A DNA stretch of 64,000 nucleotides from Dendrolimus kikuchii (GCA_019925095.2 CM034394.1:26772272-26836271); one strand, 5' to 3'; positions 32,407 to 43,844 are shown, counted from the stretch's first letter. The notes: generated from the letters alone by a model not told the origin. Made by a program: numbers and translations.

Positions 32407-32740
32407 GCAAACATACGAGAACAACACTAGAGGACCACAGTCGCCAAGAAAAAGTCACTCGCAACACGCACTCGCGACGCAGTTGGCGCCACCACACCGT
32501 TCTTGTTTTCAATTAACGCCTTATTATTTAATTTTTTTTCAATATCTTGAATATTATCATAATCATAAATTTTACATTTTAAATGATAAAACGTTTATTG
32601 AAAACTTTAGTTGAGATTTTCATATAAAGAACGGACTGGTGGCGCGAGTGCGTGTTACGAGTGAGTTTTTTCTAAACGCTTGTCTTTCCTCAGTGTTCCT
32701 CTGCCATGTTCGCATACAACTACAACCAGCTCACTCGGTA
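32407..32740. repeat. Long imperfect palindrome just upstream of an exon
   Basis: Left arm (32407-32505: GCGAGTGCGTGTT complement, CCACCACACCGTTCTT) pairs with right arm 32630-32740 (AAGAACGG..TGGTGGCGCGAGTGC), about 95 bases with one 11-base gap. The centre is AT-rich. It starts some 45 bases beyond the acceptor side of exon 31752-32363 in the intron. Probably a foldback element. Confidence 0.65.
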
Positions 32741-33394
32741 CTACGATATCGCAAATCTTACGCACTCGGAAACGCTCACTCGTACGTCAGATTCGAATGA
32801 CAACATGTACAGAGTGGAACTGGCCGTTTTTGCTTTAAAACCGTCGCACGGGGCCATAAATGTTGCTAGATCACGCTATGTCGCGAAACAACTAAAAAGA
32901 AACCACTAACTAACATCTACTTAAATAAAAAACTATCAAAGGAATAAAATTGATATATAAATCATAAATAAATATTCAACTAGAGATCACTCTTATGACT
33001 CATCAAAAAGAGGCTACCATTTATTATGAATTAGTAACAACAAAAAAAAATCTAGAACAAAATCACTATTAAGTAAATGGTAATATGTTAGCGATATCTA
33101 GCAACGACTACATCGGAACAAACTTGAACTCTGTGTATATTCAATGAGAATTGAATTTGATAAAGCGGGCTTCCTCCGCGCGGTACGACACAAAACGCAT
33201 TCAAGCAACGACAAAGACAGCGTATGAAGGCAAGCCTCGTGGAACGACCAATGCTGATAAGACCGCAGGCATCAAAGCTTTTCGGACACACATACTTTGT
33301 AAACAGCTGAACATAACACACAAATAAATACAAGCATGATTCTTTCCTGCGTTTAGTTTTAAATCGACTGTATGTATATAAATGAAATAAATCA
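32741..33394. other. Intronic sequence, no recognisable feature
   Basis: AT-rich with a GC-balanced stretch at 33090-33290 whose short frames have no supported splice sites. Confidence 0.45.
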
Positions 33395-33790
33395 AAATGT
33401 GCGCTGGGATACATAGTAGAAGTGAAACTTCAACGGACAAGTGACAAAATGAATCGCAACAAAATACATACATTAACAATCTGCCCGTAAGACTTCAAAT
33501 TAAAATTTTGTTGCGACACATTTAGGACTTCTCGCAGGTATACTGCAAATTGTGATTTGGTTAAGTTAGGTAGGTACATTTTAATGAATGCGTTTTTTAT
33601 CTAAACATATTTTATTTTATCAAACGAAAAAACTGAATTCGATCCGGAACCAATAAAAACATCGATAGTCTACTCTAACATTATGCCGCCTCTAATCACG
33701 TCTAGCCTAAATTTATGCCGCTCCTCCACGCGGCCGTAACGCTTTTTCGTGACAGAAAAATTCTAACACCCCGTCTATATAGAAGTTTTG
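33395..33790 (-). repeat. Repeat family J, opposite orientation to 12310-12812
   Basis: TGTGCGCTGGGATACATAGT at the left, GTAACGCTTTTTCGTGACAG at the right. It lacks most of the second foldback arm. Confidence 0.6.
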
Positions 33791-34011
33791 CTTCAAAAAA
33801 TATGAGTAATTTTGTTTCAAACAAAGACAAGTCATTGATAGCTTTTAATTGTAAAGTATATAAGAATATAGGTAGTTATTGGCACCCCCCTCAAAGCTTG
33901 GTACCCTATTCATTTATTCAAAACATGAAAAAAACTTAATACCTTGGATATATCGACAAAGGGCCCAATTACTGGGCGGATACCAACAATGTTATTTTAC
34001 CTGTTAATATG

Positions 34012-34160
34012 TTCACTTTCAAGGTAGCGAGAAGTAAACTGGCGAGGAAAGTGGGCAGCGCAAGCATGTAAACGCAACTTATACGAACATTCGACACTCG
34101 CGCTGCCCACTTGCCACGCCACTTTTTACAAAAATTTCTCTTCTTATGTGAACACTATTT
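34012..34160. mobile_element. Short foldback (MITE-like) element
   Basis: AAGTGGGCAGCGC (34058 on) pairs with GCGCTGCCCACTT. Pairing continues outward through AAACTGGCGAGG / CCACGCCACTTTTTAC to GTTCAC / GTGAAC ends. Confidence 0.65.
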
Positions 34161-34454
34161 GATAATCTTTATTTGTTGCGTACTTTTGTTACTTTATAAA
34201 TAGAAATGGCCGAATGATTTTGGAAATGAAACCACGCATCAGATTGTGAAGAACTAACGACGTCTTTTTTAAAACATTTTCTGACATTGACAGATAATGA
34301 CAGGGACACTTGTAAAGTAGGCTCCTGATAATCGCCCTAATAAACACCAATCGTTAATTTTAGGGATATAAAGGAATTTAGAATTTATACGTTCAATAAA
34401 GGAGAAGTATTACGCAGAATTAATATTATTATGAAACAATTCTTATAGTATACT

Positions 34455-34640
34455 TCGGCCTCTATGGTTCGGTAGTCTATGCCCACTTCGCTTACTGAAA
34501 CGCAGAGGTCCAGGGCTCGATTCCTGGCATAGCACTTTCCGTTAATTACTGTGGTCTGGGTGTCTGCGAACAGCCTCAGAGATGTCCGTTGTATAATTAT
34601 AATACCCATAATACAAGCATATCTTGGTTTTATTAAGAAT
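34455..34640 (+). repeat. tRNA-derived SINE family K
   Basis: ACGCAGAGGTCCAGGGCTCG then ATTCCTGGCATAG (B-box region), followed by CTGGGTGTCTGCGAACAGCC and TTGTATAATTATAATACCCA. Confidence 0.55.
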
Positions 34641-34706
34641 ATTATATTTGCCTTTACTTCTTGCCTACCCACCGTGTTATGGTATATTGATTGTCTTCTC
34701 ACAATG

Positions 34707-34830
34707 CCATATAGTAAGGCATTTGCCTATTTGGATCATTCACCGTCATCAGTGGCCAGGTTCCAATGGCCCCTTCTACGACGGCAGCACACCAACTTGA
34801 CGGTAACCACTTTCCATCAGGCGGGCCAAC
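34707..34830 (+). repeat. Diverged SINE C-related sequence
   Basis: TAGTAAGGCATTTGCCTATTTGG, CAGTGGCCAGGTTCCAATGG, GGTAACCACTTTCCATCAGG. The order matches SINE C, with a deletion. Confidence 0.5.
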
Positions 34831-34896
34831 AATGAAGAACATTTAAAGATATTCAAATACAGTGCAAAGAGGAGGAGAGAGCATGAATGAACTCAC

Positions 34897-35050
34897 CGTC
34901 CCTGAGGTCCCCGGCTTCGACTTCGGCGATGCCGTTCATCAAAGAGTCGAGACCCTCGTTCTCTGAGCGGCTCTTGTCGCGGGTCTCCTTCGTGCGCCAT
35001 CCGCCGCGGACGAAGTTGTTTATGTTGGCACTGGGGTCGCTCAGACGACG
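34897..35050 (-). CDS. Internal exon of the unrecognised gene
   Basis: Minus strand: acceptor AACATTTCCAG before 35050, donor GACG|GTGAGT after 34897; 154 bases, phase 0 to 1. Reads RRLSDPSANINNFVRGGWRT, KETRDKSRSENEGLDSLMNG, IAEVEAGDLRD. Charged, probably partly helical, with an RRLSDP segment that would suit a basophilic kinase site (inference). The start phase fits exon 36168-36416 and the end phase fits exon 31752-32363. Confidence 0.75.
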
Positions 35051-35494
35051 CTGGAAATGTTTTCAACTATCCCTTTAAAACTCTCTTTTTACCCTTCTGT
35101 TTCACTTGGAGATTACTGGTACATTAAAGAAAGGAAGATTTCTTCCACGAATCACTCGTTGCCAACCCAAGTACACCGCTGAATAGGTGTCCCTTGGTGT
35201 GTGTGAACTTTGAGCTAAATATCCCGACACTCATTCCACTTTTTCCTCATCAAGCCCCTATGAACCACAATAATAAGAAACTACACTGCGTAAATAAATT
35301 GATATGGAGTTTGATCCCATATGATAGGACATCACTTTGGGCAACTTATCATTAGCTGGGAAATCCAATCGATGGTCTACCTATCCATCGTTAAACAAAA
35401 ATAACTGAAACCATTCTAAAAGTTTTGATTAAGAATATCAGGCGTACTCGATCGTAACGTCGGCCAAAATTGGGGTAATAATGAACACATTTCA

Positions 35495-35855
35495 CTGAAA
35501 GAGACAAAGGAAGAACAGGAGGACGCTTACGCAAGCATCTTTGCGATGATACCACCATAGAGGGGCTGTGAGGGTCGGGGGACCCCAGCGGACAAAACCT
35601 CCTATAAGCGAATTAGGATAGCCCACACCAAGGGACACAAGGATAGCCTTGCGTAAAAGGTTCACAATGAGTGCCAATGGCCCTAGTTCCCGTCCTCGTA
35701 CACGAGTAAAAGCGCAGATTACGTGTAGTGGGTAGTCTAGCGGTAGGTTTCTTGCGAGTTCTTCCTCTAGGAAAAGACAGTATGGAGGATCGACCGTCGG
35801 AAGCTCCACACGCCTACCAGTGAACTCCCCCCACTCCCGGAGATACTGCACAAAT
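35495..35855 (-). other. GC-balanced open block of unknown origin
   Basis: Minus frame stays open for ~115 codons (QYLREWGEFTGRRVELPTVD ... FVRWGPPTLTAPLWWYHR). No consensus splice pair frames it, and the adjacent SINE C merges with it. It is not in phase logic with the flanking exons. A repeat-derived segment is more likely than an exon, but I see no second copy here. Confidence 0.3.
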
Positions 35856-35862
35856 GCATTTT

Positions 35863-36098
35863 TTATTTTTTTATTGCAGGAGTTCAGCAGACAGGCAAAC
35901 GACCCACTTAATGGAAAGCGGTTACCATCGCCTATGGACATTTGCAACTCCAAAGGTGCTACAAATGCGCTGATGCTCTCTTAAGGGTCACTGGAACCTG
36001 GTCACTAATGCCGGAACACAACTCAAGGTTGTTATGGCGACATGCTTTAGACCAGGGGTGGTAGCCATCCAGTCGGGCAAATGCCCTACCACCTGGCG
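35863..36098 (-). repeat. SINE family C, short form
   Basis: TTATTGCAGGAGTTCAGCAG to CCTACCACCTGGC; ends at the same short-form boundary as 18529 and 28099. Confidence 0.8.
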
Positions 36099-36137
36099 AA
36101 TGCTACCCTAACCTAGCTATTAAAAAAAGGGAATTTA

Positions 36138-36452
<315 letters not shown>

Positions 36453-36819
36453 TTAAGCTGATTACATTAGAGTGAACTGGGAAATATCGTAACGTAAGGA
36501 AAAAGCGTTATGCACCCTCCAGATGACCTTTAACGTAAGAAACTTCATTCCTCACGGGTGTCCCACGACCGCATAATTTTTTTTACACAGTACAGACTCA
36601 AAACATTTATCGTAAGTTATAAAATTGTTCTAAACAATTATTTATTCTTATTTTGTTTAAATGACACCACATACTTGTAGACTTGTGTCTGAGTTCGAAA
36701 ACTCCTTAGAGAATCTCTGCTTGGGGGAGACAAAACCTTATTTATTTTATCCCACAAAGACAGGTCTGCGTATTCTCTGCCAAGAAAAACCCCATTTGTA
36801 CACGCGCTTCAGGCCGCCG

Positions 36820-37311
36820 GGACTCCACCAAAGCGGAGATGTGTGCGGTGTGCGGTGTGCTGTGTGCTGTGCGGGAAGAGATGTTTTTCAGCTCGGGTGA
36901 ATCCACCGAAGCTGTGCGGAAATGCGTAGTGCAGCAGAGATGTGTGCTGGCTAGCTATGCGAGTGTGCGAGGCATTAAGTGCTCAGTACGCATTCTGACA
37001 CGAAAGGTAGACTATGTCGCTATTATTACAAAGAAGTTATCTACTTTTACTTGAAGAAGAAAAACTACAGTCTGAAGAAGCAGAATGCGGGAGGGTGACA
37101 TCGGTCACTGCACGCCGCTCACATATATCGTCTCCGCCGTGCGTCGTCCGCGCACAGCTCACATCTCCGCGTCCATCGCGCCATACAAATATTACATATC
37201 TCCGCACAGCGATCTCCACTGAAGCTGAGCGGAGAGGAGATGTCTTAATAACGCAATTCTATTGGTTCTTTAAAAAACATCTCTCCGCTCGTCTCTCTCC
37301 GCTTTGGTTGA
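36820..37311. mobile_element. Candidate inverted-repeat DNA element
   Basis: Left ACTCCACCAAAGCGGAGATG and right complement of GACTCAACCAAAGCGGAGAG form inverted ends ~490 bp apart. Several CTCCGC/GCGGAG boxes lie inside. The open frames across it are by-products. Confidence 0.45.
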
Positions 37312-37324
37312 GTCTCGGCATCAG

Positions 37325-38060
37325 GTCCAAGGAACACCCTTTACCACCCCTAGGAGTATGGGGATCCTTGGTGTCGACATTGCAAACAATGTACAGTTCA
37401 GGGGCACCTTGAAGGCAAGGCAAAACTTGCCTCCAAGAAGCTGGGAGTGCTAAACCGGTCCAAGCAGTATTTCACTCCGCGGCAACATCTTGTGCTTTAC
37501 AAAACCCAGGTGAGGCCCCATATGGAGTACTGCTGACATTTGTGGGCCGGGGCACCCGCCTACCAGCTAAATCCCCCAGGACAGTATTCAACATCGAGCC
37601 GTTCGCATTGTCGACGATCCCATACTCACAGACGGTTAGGATACGCTGGACCTTCGGAGAGACTTCGCGTCTCTCTGCGTATTCTACCGACTGTACAATG
37701 GGGAGTGTTCCAAGGAACTGTTCAGAATGGTGCCTTCGTCTTCCTTTTTCCACCGCACCGCACGCCATCAACTGGGCGTTCATCCCCACCTCCTTGAGCC
37801 GATTCGCTCTAGTACGCAACGGGTCTCTAGAATGTTTCTCTTGCGCACCGTGGAGATTTGGAATGAGCTCCCAGCCGTGGTTTTCTCACAGCGCTACAAT
37901 ATGGGGTTTTTTAAAAAGGGTATCATAAAATTTCTTCGAGGCGGGCAACGCGTTAGTGACACCTCTGGTGCTGCAAACGTCCATAGGCGACGGTAACCGC
38001 TTTCCATCAGGTAGGCTGTCTGCCTGTCTTCTGTACTCCAGCTAAAATATATATATAGTA
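37325..38060 (+). mobile_element. CR1/L2-like LINE, C-terminal part and 3' end
   Basis: With frame changes it reads LEGKAKLASKKLGVLNRSKQ, YFTPRQHLVLYKTQVRPHME, a stop, HLWAGAPAYQL, then RTVEIWNELPAVVFSQRYNM, GFFKKGIIKFLRGGQRVSDT. These are typical thumb/C-terminal reverse-transcriptase segments of jockey-superfamily LINEs. After the stop, CCATAGGCGACGGTAACCGC and TCTGCCTGTC match the tail of SINE family C. Inactivated by stops and frameshifts. Confidence 0.75.
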
Positions 38061-38164
38061 AGCATATTCGTCCTACATATAAAACACTAGCTTCTACCCG
38101 CAACTTCGTCCGCGTGGAATAGTTTAAAAAAAAGTAAGTTAAATAAAAACTCCCCCATTTTGAA

Positions 38165-38815
38165 ACATTCTTCATTTGTGCTCCGCTCCTATTAGTCTTA
38201 GCGTGATGATATATACTCTATAGCCTTCCTCGATAAATGGGCTATCTAACACTGAAATAATTTAATATTTTCTTAAGTTTTCGCGACTTGTATACATAAT
38301 AAAACTACGTTTTAACGGTTTTAAGCGCGGTAATTTTATTTGACACGGAACACAAACCAACTTGACTGATAATTACTTTTATTTTTCCTTCCACCCATTT
38401 TAATATTATATAAAATTATTAGAGCTAGGCATGTTTGCTGAAGAGTTTCTTGCGCCGCTTCTTCTCTTCAAGCCATAACATGTTGCGAAGCGGTAGTAAA
38501 TTAGATTAGGCTCCCATAGATTAAATAATAACCATAAACAAAATTAAAAATTAAATAATTAAAATTAATAAGTTGGCGGTAGGCTAAATAAAACTTTAAC
38601 AATACTCGTTGACACTTGACATCTTTGTCTTCCGTGATCACGGCCACTGAAAAGTGGCCGAAACGTCGGAAAAAACCAAAATCAAATAAAATTACCGCGC
38701 TTAAAACCGTTAAAACGTAGTTTTATTACTGAAATAATTTTTCAAATCACACCAGTAGTTCCTGAGATTAGCGCGTTCAAACCAACAAACTCTTCAGCTC
38801 TATATATTAGTATAA
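38165..38815 (-). mobile_element. Helitron-like family F, split by foldback family E
   Basis: Parts 38165-38262 and 38741-38815 are one minus copy of family F. The intervening block is flanked by ACTGAAATAATTT on both sides. Confidence 0.65.
38263..38727. mobile_element. Family E element inserted in a Helitron-like copy
   Basis: The ends CGTTTTAACGGTTTTAAGCG (left) and CGCTTAAAACCGTTAAAACG (right) are complementary. Outside them is the same AAGTTTTCGCGACTTGTATA tail seen at 20840-21069. The interior has the GC-rich module (38431-38492). It is flanked by the 13-base repeat ACTGAAATAATTT (38250-38262 and 38728-38740). Confidence 0.7.
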
Positions 38816-38989
38816 GATGAATATGCGTTGGCTAGTGCCTCAGGCGTGCGATGAGATTTAGTACCTACTCGTATCCATTTTATGTATGTACCTATACATT
38901 TCGCTAACGGTAATTAACTTAGGATAATTCTTTGTCCCCATTTTTGAACCGCATGTAAAATGCTCGTCACTTTAATGAAATTAAAATTG

Positions 38990-39565
38990 AACTTTCTAAG
39001 TTTTCGCGGCTAGTGCACTTAATTAAAACTAAACTATAAACAAAACATAATACATAATTAAAATAGACAAGGTGCTATTGCTAATATACAAGCTAAATAA
39101 TACATACATACATAACTTCACGCCAGTTCCTTTGCGGGGTAGGCACGAACAACAGAGCGCCATTTAGGCTTATTCTTACACACCTCACTCGCTTCTTTGA
39201 CATGCACGCTCGTCTGTTCTTAAGGCACCCGACATCACCTTCTGCTAGTACACGATCAATTTGATCATGGAAGGTGTGTCGTGGCCTTCCACGACTTCTG
39301 CATCCATCCACTTTTGCATTGTCATTCTTTCATCAAGCATTCTTTCCACATGCCCGAACCACCGGAGCATTCCATTCCTTACCTTCACCCCGACACTCTC
39401 TTTCAGACCAACTCTCTATCTTACTTCGGTATTACGAACGCTAAATAATAACTATGACATTACTCCTTGACACTTGAGATCTTTGTCTTCCGTTATTAAA
39501 GCTACAGAAACGTGGTCGAAATAAAATGCCGCGCTCAAAACTGTTAAAACGTTTATTTTAGACAG
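38990..39565. repeat. Decayed family E element split by a LINE
   Basis: TTTCTAAGTTTTCGCGGCTAG at the left, GACACTTGAGATCTTTGTCTTC and GCGCTCAAAACTGTTAAAAC at the right. The RTE-like copy 39103-39439 lies inside. Confidence 0.5.
39103..39439 (-). mobile_element. RTE-like LINE 3' fragment with ATGT tail
   Basis: Minus-strand copy with a small deletion that removes the MTRVMNVKEAS region. Flanked by GCTAAATAATA at 39092-39102 and 39440-39450. Confidence 0.85.
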
Positions 39566-39569
39566 ATAG

Positions 39570-39999
39570 ATAACACTTTATTATACATCAATGCAAAAAA
39601 TATATTTTTAATAATAATTAATAAAACTATATCTAATTATGTACAAAGGGCGGTCTTATCGCTAAAAAGCAATCCCTTCCAGACAACCACAGTTATTATA
39701 AATACATCACACTGTTTAAACATACATATAAATATTACAGTATACAAATTCCAGTCCCGTTAATGAATCGAGAATGAAACAACCATTGATAAATGGAGCA
39801 GATGCAAGCCGACAATGGCGAGCCGGCGCGGGCGCAATATGACAGACGCGGTTTATTTTTAAACAGCGCTGTGCGTAGTAAACAGTAGTAAACGGTAGCT
39901 GCCAGCCCAATTACAGAAACAGTTGGTAACCCTCCTGCGGCTTCTCAAAGGACCTCTTTGTAGTTACGACAGAAAGGCATAATTGTTATTCTTGACTTT
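39570..39999. other. No recognisable feature
   Basis: AT-rich with a GC-balanced patch at 39800-39960. No exon supported. Confidence 0.4.
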
Positions 40000-40325
40000 A
40001 TTTATTTATTGCATTGTGATGATAACAATTACTGTTGCATTGTTTGCTACAACTCCATTAATTGTTCAAAAAGTAATTCTGTAACATACAAAGAATTTGA
40101 GATATAAATAGAATATGAAATATAAAGAAAAACAATATTTAGCTAGACGTGTTGCTGGGGAGTTTCTTGCCGCTTCTTCTCCTTTACAGCATCAACACGT
40201 TGCGAAGCGGTGTACATAGAATAGGAAGTAAAAAATTAAATTTTAACTTACATGTATGACCTTCAAAAAGTGTTCTCCAGTGGAACTTATTTTGAATAAA
40301 AACTTTTGAATTTGAATTTGTTGCG
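40000..40325 (+). repeat. Repeat family L with GC-rich module
   Basis: GCTACAACTCCATTAATTGTTC, module TGTTGCTGGGGAGTTTCTTG...CGTTGCGAAGCGG (40150-40221), ending GAATAAAAACTTTTGAATTT and a TTTGAA-type tail. Probably a non-LTR-type 3' end. Confidence 0.6.
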
Positions 40326-40512
40326 GCGGCGCTGGATTTATTGGTAACAATGGACTATGTCAATTTTATTTTCAACAATCAAACAATCAAATCTTTCCTC
40401 TATAATATTAGTATAGATTGTATACATCGTGGAATCACTATTTTGTTTAGAGTTCGCTGGACTGGCCCGATCGGTGTGATGCAACGCTCTCTCAGAATAT
40501 CAGCGTAAGCCT

Positions 40513-41500
40513 GCCTGTCCATTGGAGCGGAGCGACGCTACGGAGCGGAGAAACGGAGAAATATTAACCAATAGCATTGGCTGGCTGCCCATTGATGCAA
40601 TATTTATGCAATCCTATTAGGTTTAAAGAAAAGAACATTATAGTTCACTTATATGAGACTCACATAAATCCTATAATCTACTAGCAAGCAGACATACATA
40701 AACAAACTAGGTTAACAGAAAAAAAACAACATTTCAAAAAGGTACGTGAAGATTTTCAATTAATCCTACTAGTTAAGGCTTGTAGCAACGGCAACGTCCT
40801 TGAGATTTTTTTGGGTACTGATTATTAGTTTCATAACGATGTTTCTACAGACTCAGTCGTTTTTCAAGTACTTACATTTTTATTTTATTGTGAATAAAAT
40901 ATAGTATTTAAAAAGAATTAAAACCAAACTATTTAGCTCTCTTTTATAAACATGTAGATATTTGTTTATTCTGTTTTGATAAAAATTGAAGCAGTGAAAT
41001 AGTTTCATCTCAATAATGTCGAGGTGATTTGGTGAATTTCCTTCTTAACTTAGAACATACATACATAACTTCACGCCAGTTCCCTTGCGGAGTAGGCACG
41101 GACAACAGAGCGCCATTCAGGCTTATTCTTACACACCTCACTTGCTTCTTTGACATTCACAGCTCTTGTCATGCACGCTCGCCTGTTCTTAAGGCTCCTG
41201 ACATCGCCTTCTGCTAGTATACGATCAATTTGATCATGGAAGGTGTGTCGTGGCCTTCCACGACTTCTGCATCCATCCACTTAACTTAGAACAACTATAG
41301 AAAAATTACAAATACCACGTTCCGTGTCGTATCGTGCAGATTTATGAAATATTTTTTTATTAATTTATTGGTCAGTGGATACCAATGAAAATTTGTTTCG
41401 TTTGCACCCCATTTTCAACTCGTTGCAGCAACAGGAGCCTTAATATTTCTCAGTTTCTCCGCTATGCAGCCTCGCTCCGCTTCGATGGATTGACAGCCTA
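40513..41500. mobile_element. DNA element with ~55 bp inverted ends
   Basis: The left end GTCCATTGGAGCGGAGCGAC...AAACGGAGAAATATTAA matches the complement of the right end (AAGCGGAGCGAGGCTGCATA...GAGAAATATTAA). Interior AT-rich, no transposase frame. It contains the RTE-like copy 41057-41279, so the original length was ~750 bp. Confidence 0.65.
41057..41279 (-). mobile_element. RTE-like LINE 3' fragment with ATGT tail
   Basis: Minus-strand copy with open frame MDGCRSRGRPRHTFHDQIDR to YSARELA. Flanked by CTTAACTTAGAAC at 41044-41056 and 41280-41292. Confidence 0.85.
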
Positions 41501-41574
41501 AACCTTGAGCTAATCGTGTATCGTACGATAAGTGAGCTTTGATAGCCCCTGGGCGTATCCTATCTTTTCTATCA

Positions 41575-41710
41575 CACGCCTATCCGTTCCATCCTTAAGG
41601 CTGGCATCACGTTGACTTCGTCTCTGGTGTCACAAACGTCTATGTATAAGCGACGATAGCCACTTTCCATCAAGTGGCCCTCCTGCCGGTTTTCCAGCTT
41701 CGCATAAAAA
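41575..41710 (+). mobile_element. CR1/L2-like LINE 3' end remnant
   Basis: TGGTGTCACAAACGTCTATG and GATAGCCACTTTCCATCAAG match the 3' end at 37970-38040. Ends GCATAAAAACATA. Confidence 0.5.
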
Positions 41711-42097
41711 CATAGATATGATCATCTCTGTCCAACAAAACATCTAGCCGCAGCTTCTTTAGCCAGAAATCACGCTTATAGATGCTGAACTAGAATCTAT
41801 ATAACTCTGAGTTGCATATAACTGCATGCATGTTGATGCGTTAATCAAAATAACTCACGAAGCGAACTCGACTGGTGTGAGGCAGGCGGTGCGGCAACGT
41901 AAGCCCACGCGAACACCACTGATATCGAATGTTGCATAATTATGAAGCCAAGTACTCACGTTATTTAGTTATTAATCTAAAATAACAACAACAATTTATT
42001 GTACACCAACATACAAATAGTAACATATTTTGCGGGCGCGATGCGGTGGCCGGGAGAAGGCAAAGGGACGCGGAGGAAGAAGCAAGGAAGGACTTAC

Positions 42098-42152
42098 CTC
42101 GCCACCAGTCCGCCGCCACACTGCACTCGTCCCCCGGGGGCTCACACACTCA
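42098..42152 (-). CDS. Candidate 55-base upstream exon
   Basis: Minus strand: ACATCCTAG before 42152 and GGCGAG|GTAAGT after 42098. The phase-0-ending frame is open (ECVSPRGTSAVWRRTGGE) and would join the phase-0 start of exon 36168-36416. Another frame (DECSVAADWWR) is also open but has a TGA at its start. It lies in a GC island (42030-42150). It could be a coding or 5' UTR exon of the unrecognised gene, or of nothing. Confidence 0.3.
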
Positions 42153-42258
42153 CTAGGATGTTGGTTTAATGTGCTTTAAATGAAATTATAACAGTTCTTC
42201 TTCCTTTATCGTGTTCCAACAATTTACATAACTTATATACAGGTTATTGAGGTGACAG

Positions 42259-42587
42259 GGGTGTTTTTGGCGGGAAATGAAAGGAGATGTTGTGCTGTGC
42301 AGTTTTATTTTTTAAAAATGTGTAAAATTACTCTAAAATGAACAATAGTTGTAGGACATTGATAGTTTATGAGTAGTGATCATGTGTTTTGTGAGAAATG
42401 TGAACTATATAGTCAAATGTGGCCTTTTGAGTTGTCACAAGAACTCCGTTGAATGGCACTTGCTGATTACCTACAGTTCAGCTGTGCTACACATAGGCTT
42501 AAGAAAATGAAGAAAGTATATTGTAAACTAAGATCTGGCTTAAAGGCCTAGCTGCCAAGCCATGAACTTAAATAAAAAAAAAAAAAA
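42259..42587 (+). repeat. SINE family D, complete with target duplication
   Basis: Starts GGGTGTTTTTGGCGGGAAAT and ends CCAAGCCATGAACTTAAATA plus ~14 A. Flanked by TGAGGTGACAG at 42248-42258 and 42588-42598. This fixes the family's ends and its ~330 bp length. Confidence 0.9.
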
Positions 42588-42879
42588 TGAGGTGACAGCA
42601 GTGACAATCCCTTAAACGTCTCTTGTTCTGCGCATTCTTCGTTTAAAAGTTTATTCTTTTCTTGATGGCGAGGATATGGGAGGAAGAATTTACAAGGAGA
42701 TGTTCCTTAGTGCAACCATATTTTATTGTCTTAAGATCATAAGGTTTTTAAAGCTTTACTACTTATAAATGCGACTCGCGCTTCATTATATTTTTGTTGA
42801 TAATAAAATAACATATTTTGTATTATATAACATTAACAATACTTGCACACACTTTTAACTTCGTAGGAAATTCTTTTGC

Positions 42880-42990
42880 CGACTGTTGGGCTGTGGAATT
42901 CCCTCCCCCTTACCAATCAGACAGGCTAAATCAATGACTACATTGAAACGTATTTATGATCACTGACCATTATTGGTATATTAAATGAAT
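42880..42990 (+). mobile_element. Old LINE C-terminal remnant
   Basis: PTVGLWNSLPLP then, one frame over, IRQAKSMTTLKRIYDH. This resembles the end of jockey-superfamily reverse transcriptases. Confidence 0.45.
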
Positions 42991-43062
42991 TTATCTATTG
43001 TTCGTATATAGATATCTCTAATTTATAATATCATCGTATATCTAATTATATCTGTATATATA

Positions 43063-43215
43063 AGAATACTAGCGGCCCCGGTAGACGTTGTCCTGCCTTA
43101 TTATTTTTCTTTCCTTTTATTGTCTTGGTCTTATTGAGTATGCATTGTTTGCTACAACTCCATTAATTCTTCAAAAACTAATTCTCTAAGCCTTCTGTAC
43201 AAAACTTATAAAAAA
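43063..43215. repeat. Fragments of Helitron-like G and family L repeats
   Basis: ACTAGCGGCCCCGGTAGACG (43069) then CATTGTTTGCTACAACTCCA (43145). Confidence 0.45.
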
Positions 43216-43339
43216 AAAGCAAATTCTTTCTTCAACGGAGTTCTTGTGAAATGTTAAATGTTAAAATTTGTTTATTGATCGTGTGATCCATTTTTTGTTA
43301 TGGCTTGGCAACTAGGACTTTGAACCAGATTTTTTTTTC

Positions 43340-43680
43340 ATGTTTAAGGCTTGGCAACTAGGCCTTTAAGCCAGGGGCAGTGGTATTGTAGGCTACAATC
43401 CACACCATTCAACGGAGTTCTTGTGAATACTCCCACATTTGACTATACAGTTCACATTTCTCACAAAACACATAATTACTACTCAAAAACTATCAATATC
43501 CTGCAACTATTGTTCATTTTAGAGTAATTTTACACATTTTTAGAAAATAAAACTGCACAGCACAACGTCTCCTTTCAGTTCCCGTCAAAAACTCCTTGAA
43601 TGACGTCGATTGTAGCCTACAATACAATGGCGCCTGAATTAAAGGCCTCGTTGCCAAGCGTTAAACATAAAAAAACGTCT
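43340..43680 (-). repeat. SINE family D copies, rearranged
   Basis: Minus copy ending CAGTTCCCGTCAAAAACTCC at 43603. A plus fragment of subtype 2 (GTAGCCTACAATACAATGGC) follows, ending in ~7 A. A further partial tail lies at 43240-43340. Confidence 0.65.
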
Positions 43681-43844
43681 ACGGACTCTAGTTCCGTACC
43701 CTTTTTTACAAATTTTAAGGGAAAGTTTAGAAGTTGTACACGCTTATTTGTTACTTTTGGTATCGTGTGTGACATTTAATGAATGTATGTTTGTGTTGTG
43801 GTGTACCTTAAGAATAACTTATTATATTAATTATATAATAATAA

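Noticed and set aside
31678..32430. 250-codon plus-strand ORF opposite the GC-rich exon
   Set aside because: It is the shadow of the minus-strand exon; only the minus frame connects to neighbours with correct splice phases.
31748..32512. 254-codon second minus-strand ORF
   Set aside because: It runs through the acceptor into the palindrome, is arginine/glycine-rich from shifted GC-rich codons, and does not join the other exons.
36661..37412. Several plus-strand ORFs as a host gene
   Set aside because: They lie across an inverted-repeat element and lack splice support; codon use is that of CTCCGC/GCGGAG repeats.
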